A stretch of 64,000 nt of DNA from Rhabdophis nuchalis (Eukaryota; Chordata; Lepidosauria; Squamata; Natricidae), in assembly GCA_039707465.1 (NCBI GenBank), contig CM077648.1, positions 20,374,119 through 20,438,118 on the forward strand, read 5' to 3'. Shown here one piece after another: positions 63,623 through 64,000 of this stretch. How positions within the stretch are numbered: the stretch's first letter is position 1; the number at the start of each line of letters is the position of its first letter. The notes under the pieces were generated by a model. That model did not search any database, had not been told where the DNA came from, and worked only from the letters and a program-made list of their open reading frames with translations. The translations under genes and the position numbers were made by a program.

Positions 63623-64000
63623 AAAAAATCACCAATTCATTAATGCGCCTAAGAAAATATTGGTCTGAGAGCATAATCATGTTTTATGCTTTTGCTACAT
63701 GCCATCAAAATTGTGGATATTTCACAATTTATTTAAAATAAAGTGGATAAGATTGTACCATATCTTATTTTTGTTTAACATTAAAATAGGACCAATTGTT
63801 CTCTCTTATCACTTGACAAAAATAGTTCTACTTCTATACATAAATGGATATCTTTAGCTACCTCAATCTTAAGCAATGCTACCTCAGTTTTTGGTTCTGC
63901 AGCTAATTTAAAAGTATCTTAACTGAAATGAGGTCATTACAGGATATAGATCTGTATTTTAGACTAAAATCCCTAACTGCAAAAAGGAAAGAAGGAAGGA
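63623..64000. other. no recognisable feature
   Basis: AT-rich; the window ends in the start of a GGAA tract. Confidence 0.4.

Overview
The window looks like repeat-dense, non-genic DNA from a squamate reptile, most probably an advanced snake. I found no host exon, tRNA, rRNA, CRISPR array or operon-like layout on either strand. The snake assignment rests on near-identical CR1-type LINE copies, a CR1 3' end running straight into a (CTATT)n microsatellite (an association described for snake genomes), several long GATA/TATC arrays (the Bkm-type repeat of snakes), tRNA-derived SINEs with the usual squamate layout, BovB/RTE and L2-like LINE pieces, and many short hAT elements. Family names such as 'L2-like', 'Rex1-like' and 'Sauria-like' come from recognising motifs, not from a database search.

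Layout. 1-3.1 kb: the 5' part of an L2-like LINE on the minus strand, with an endonuclease frame open for 499 codons to the window edge, meeting the 3' end of the same family in the opposite orientation (5'-inversion geometry). 3-15 kb: quiet AT-rich DNA with GATA and CA arrays, a CR1 tail split by a TA-flanked inverted-repeat element, a hAT-in-CR1 nest and several hAT elements. 15-23.5 kb: a BovB endonuclease relic, an L2-like 3' end, SINEs, a solo LTR with a 5-bp target duplication and a second LTR family. 23.5-25 kb: the longest CR1 reverse-transcriptase frame (447 codons). 26-36 kb: L2-like 3' ends, a CR1 > hAT > LTR nest, a SINE split by an L2-like insertion, and a Rex1-like LINE split twice. 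36-51 kb: more hAT elements, SINEs, LTRs and two young CR1 copies whose 5' junctions carry inverted repeats. 51-55 kb: a hAT element holding a long palindrome and a TTTC tract, then long purine and pyrimidine tracts. 55-64 kb: an old L2-like LINE interrupted by three hAT elements, one of which holds a CR1 copy that itself holds another hAT element; then a long-terminal-inverted-repeat element and truncated CR1, SINE and LTR ends.

Nothing here acts as a gene set. The coding content is retrotransposon reverse transcriptase and endonuclease. What the window offers is a readable order of insertion: many insertions still carry target duplications, and removing an inserted element usually restores the host sequence.
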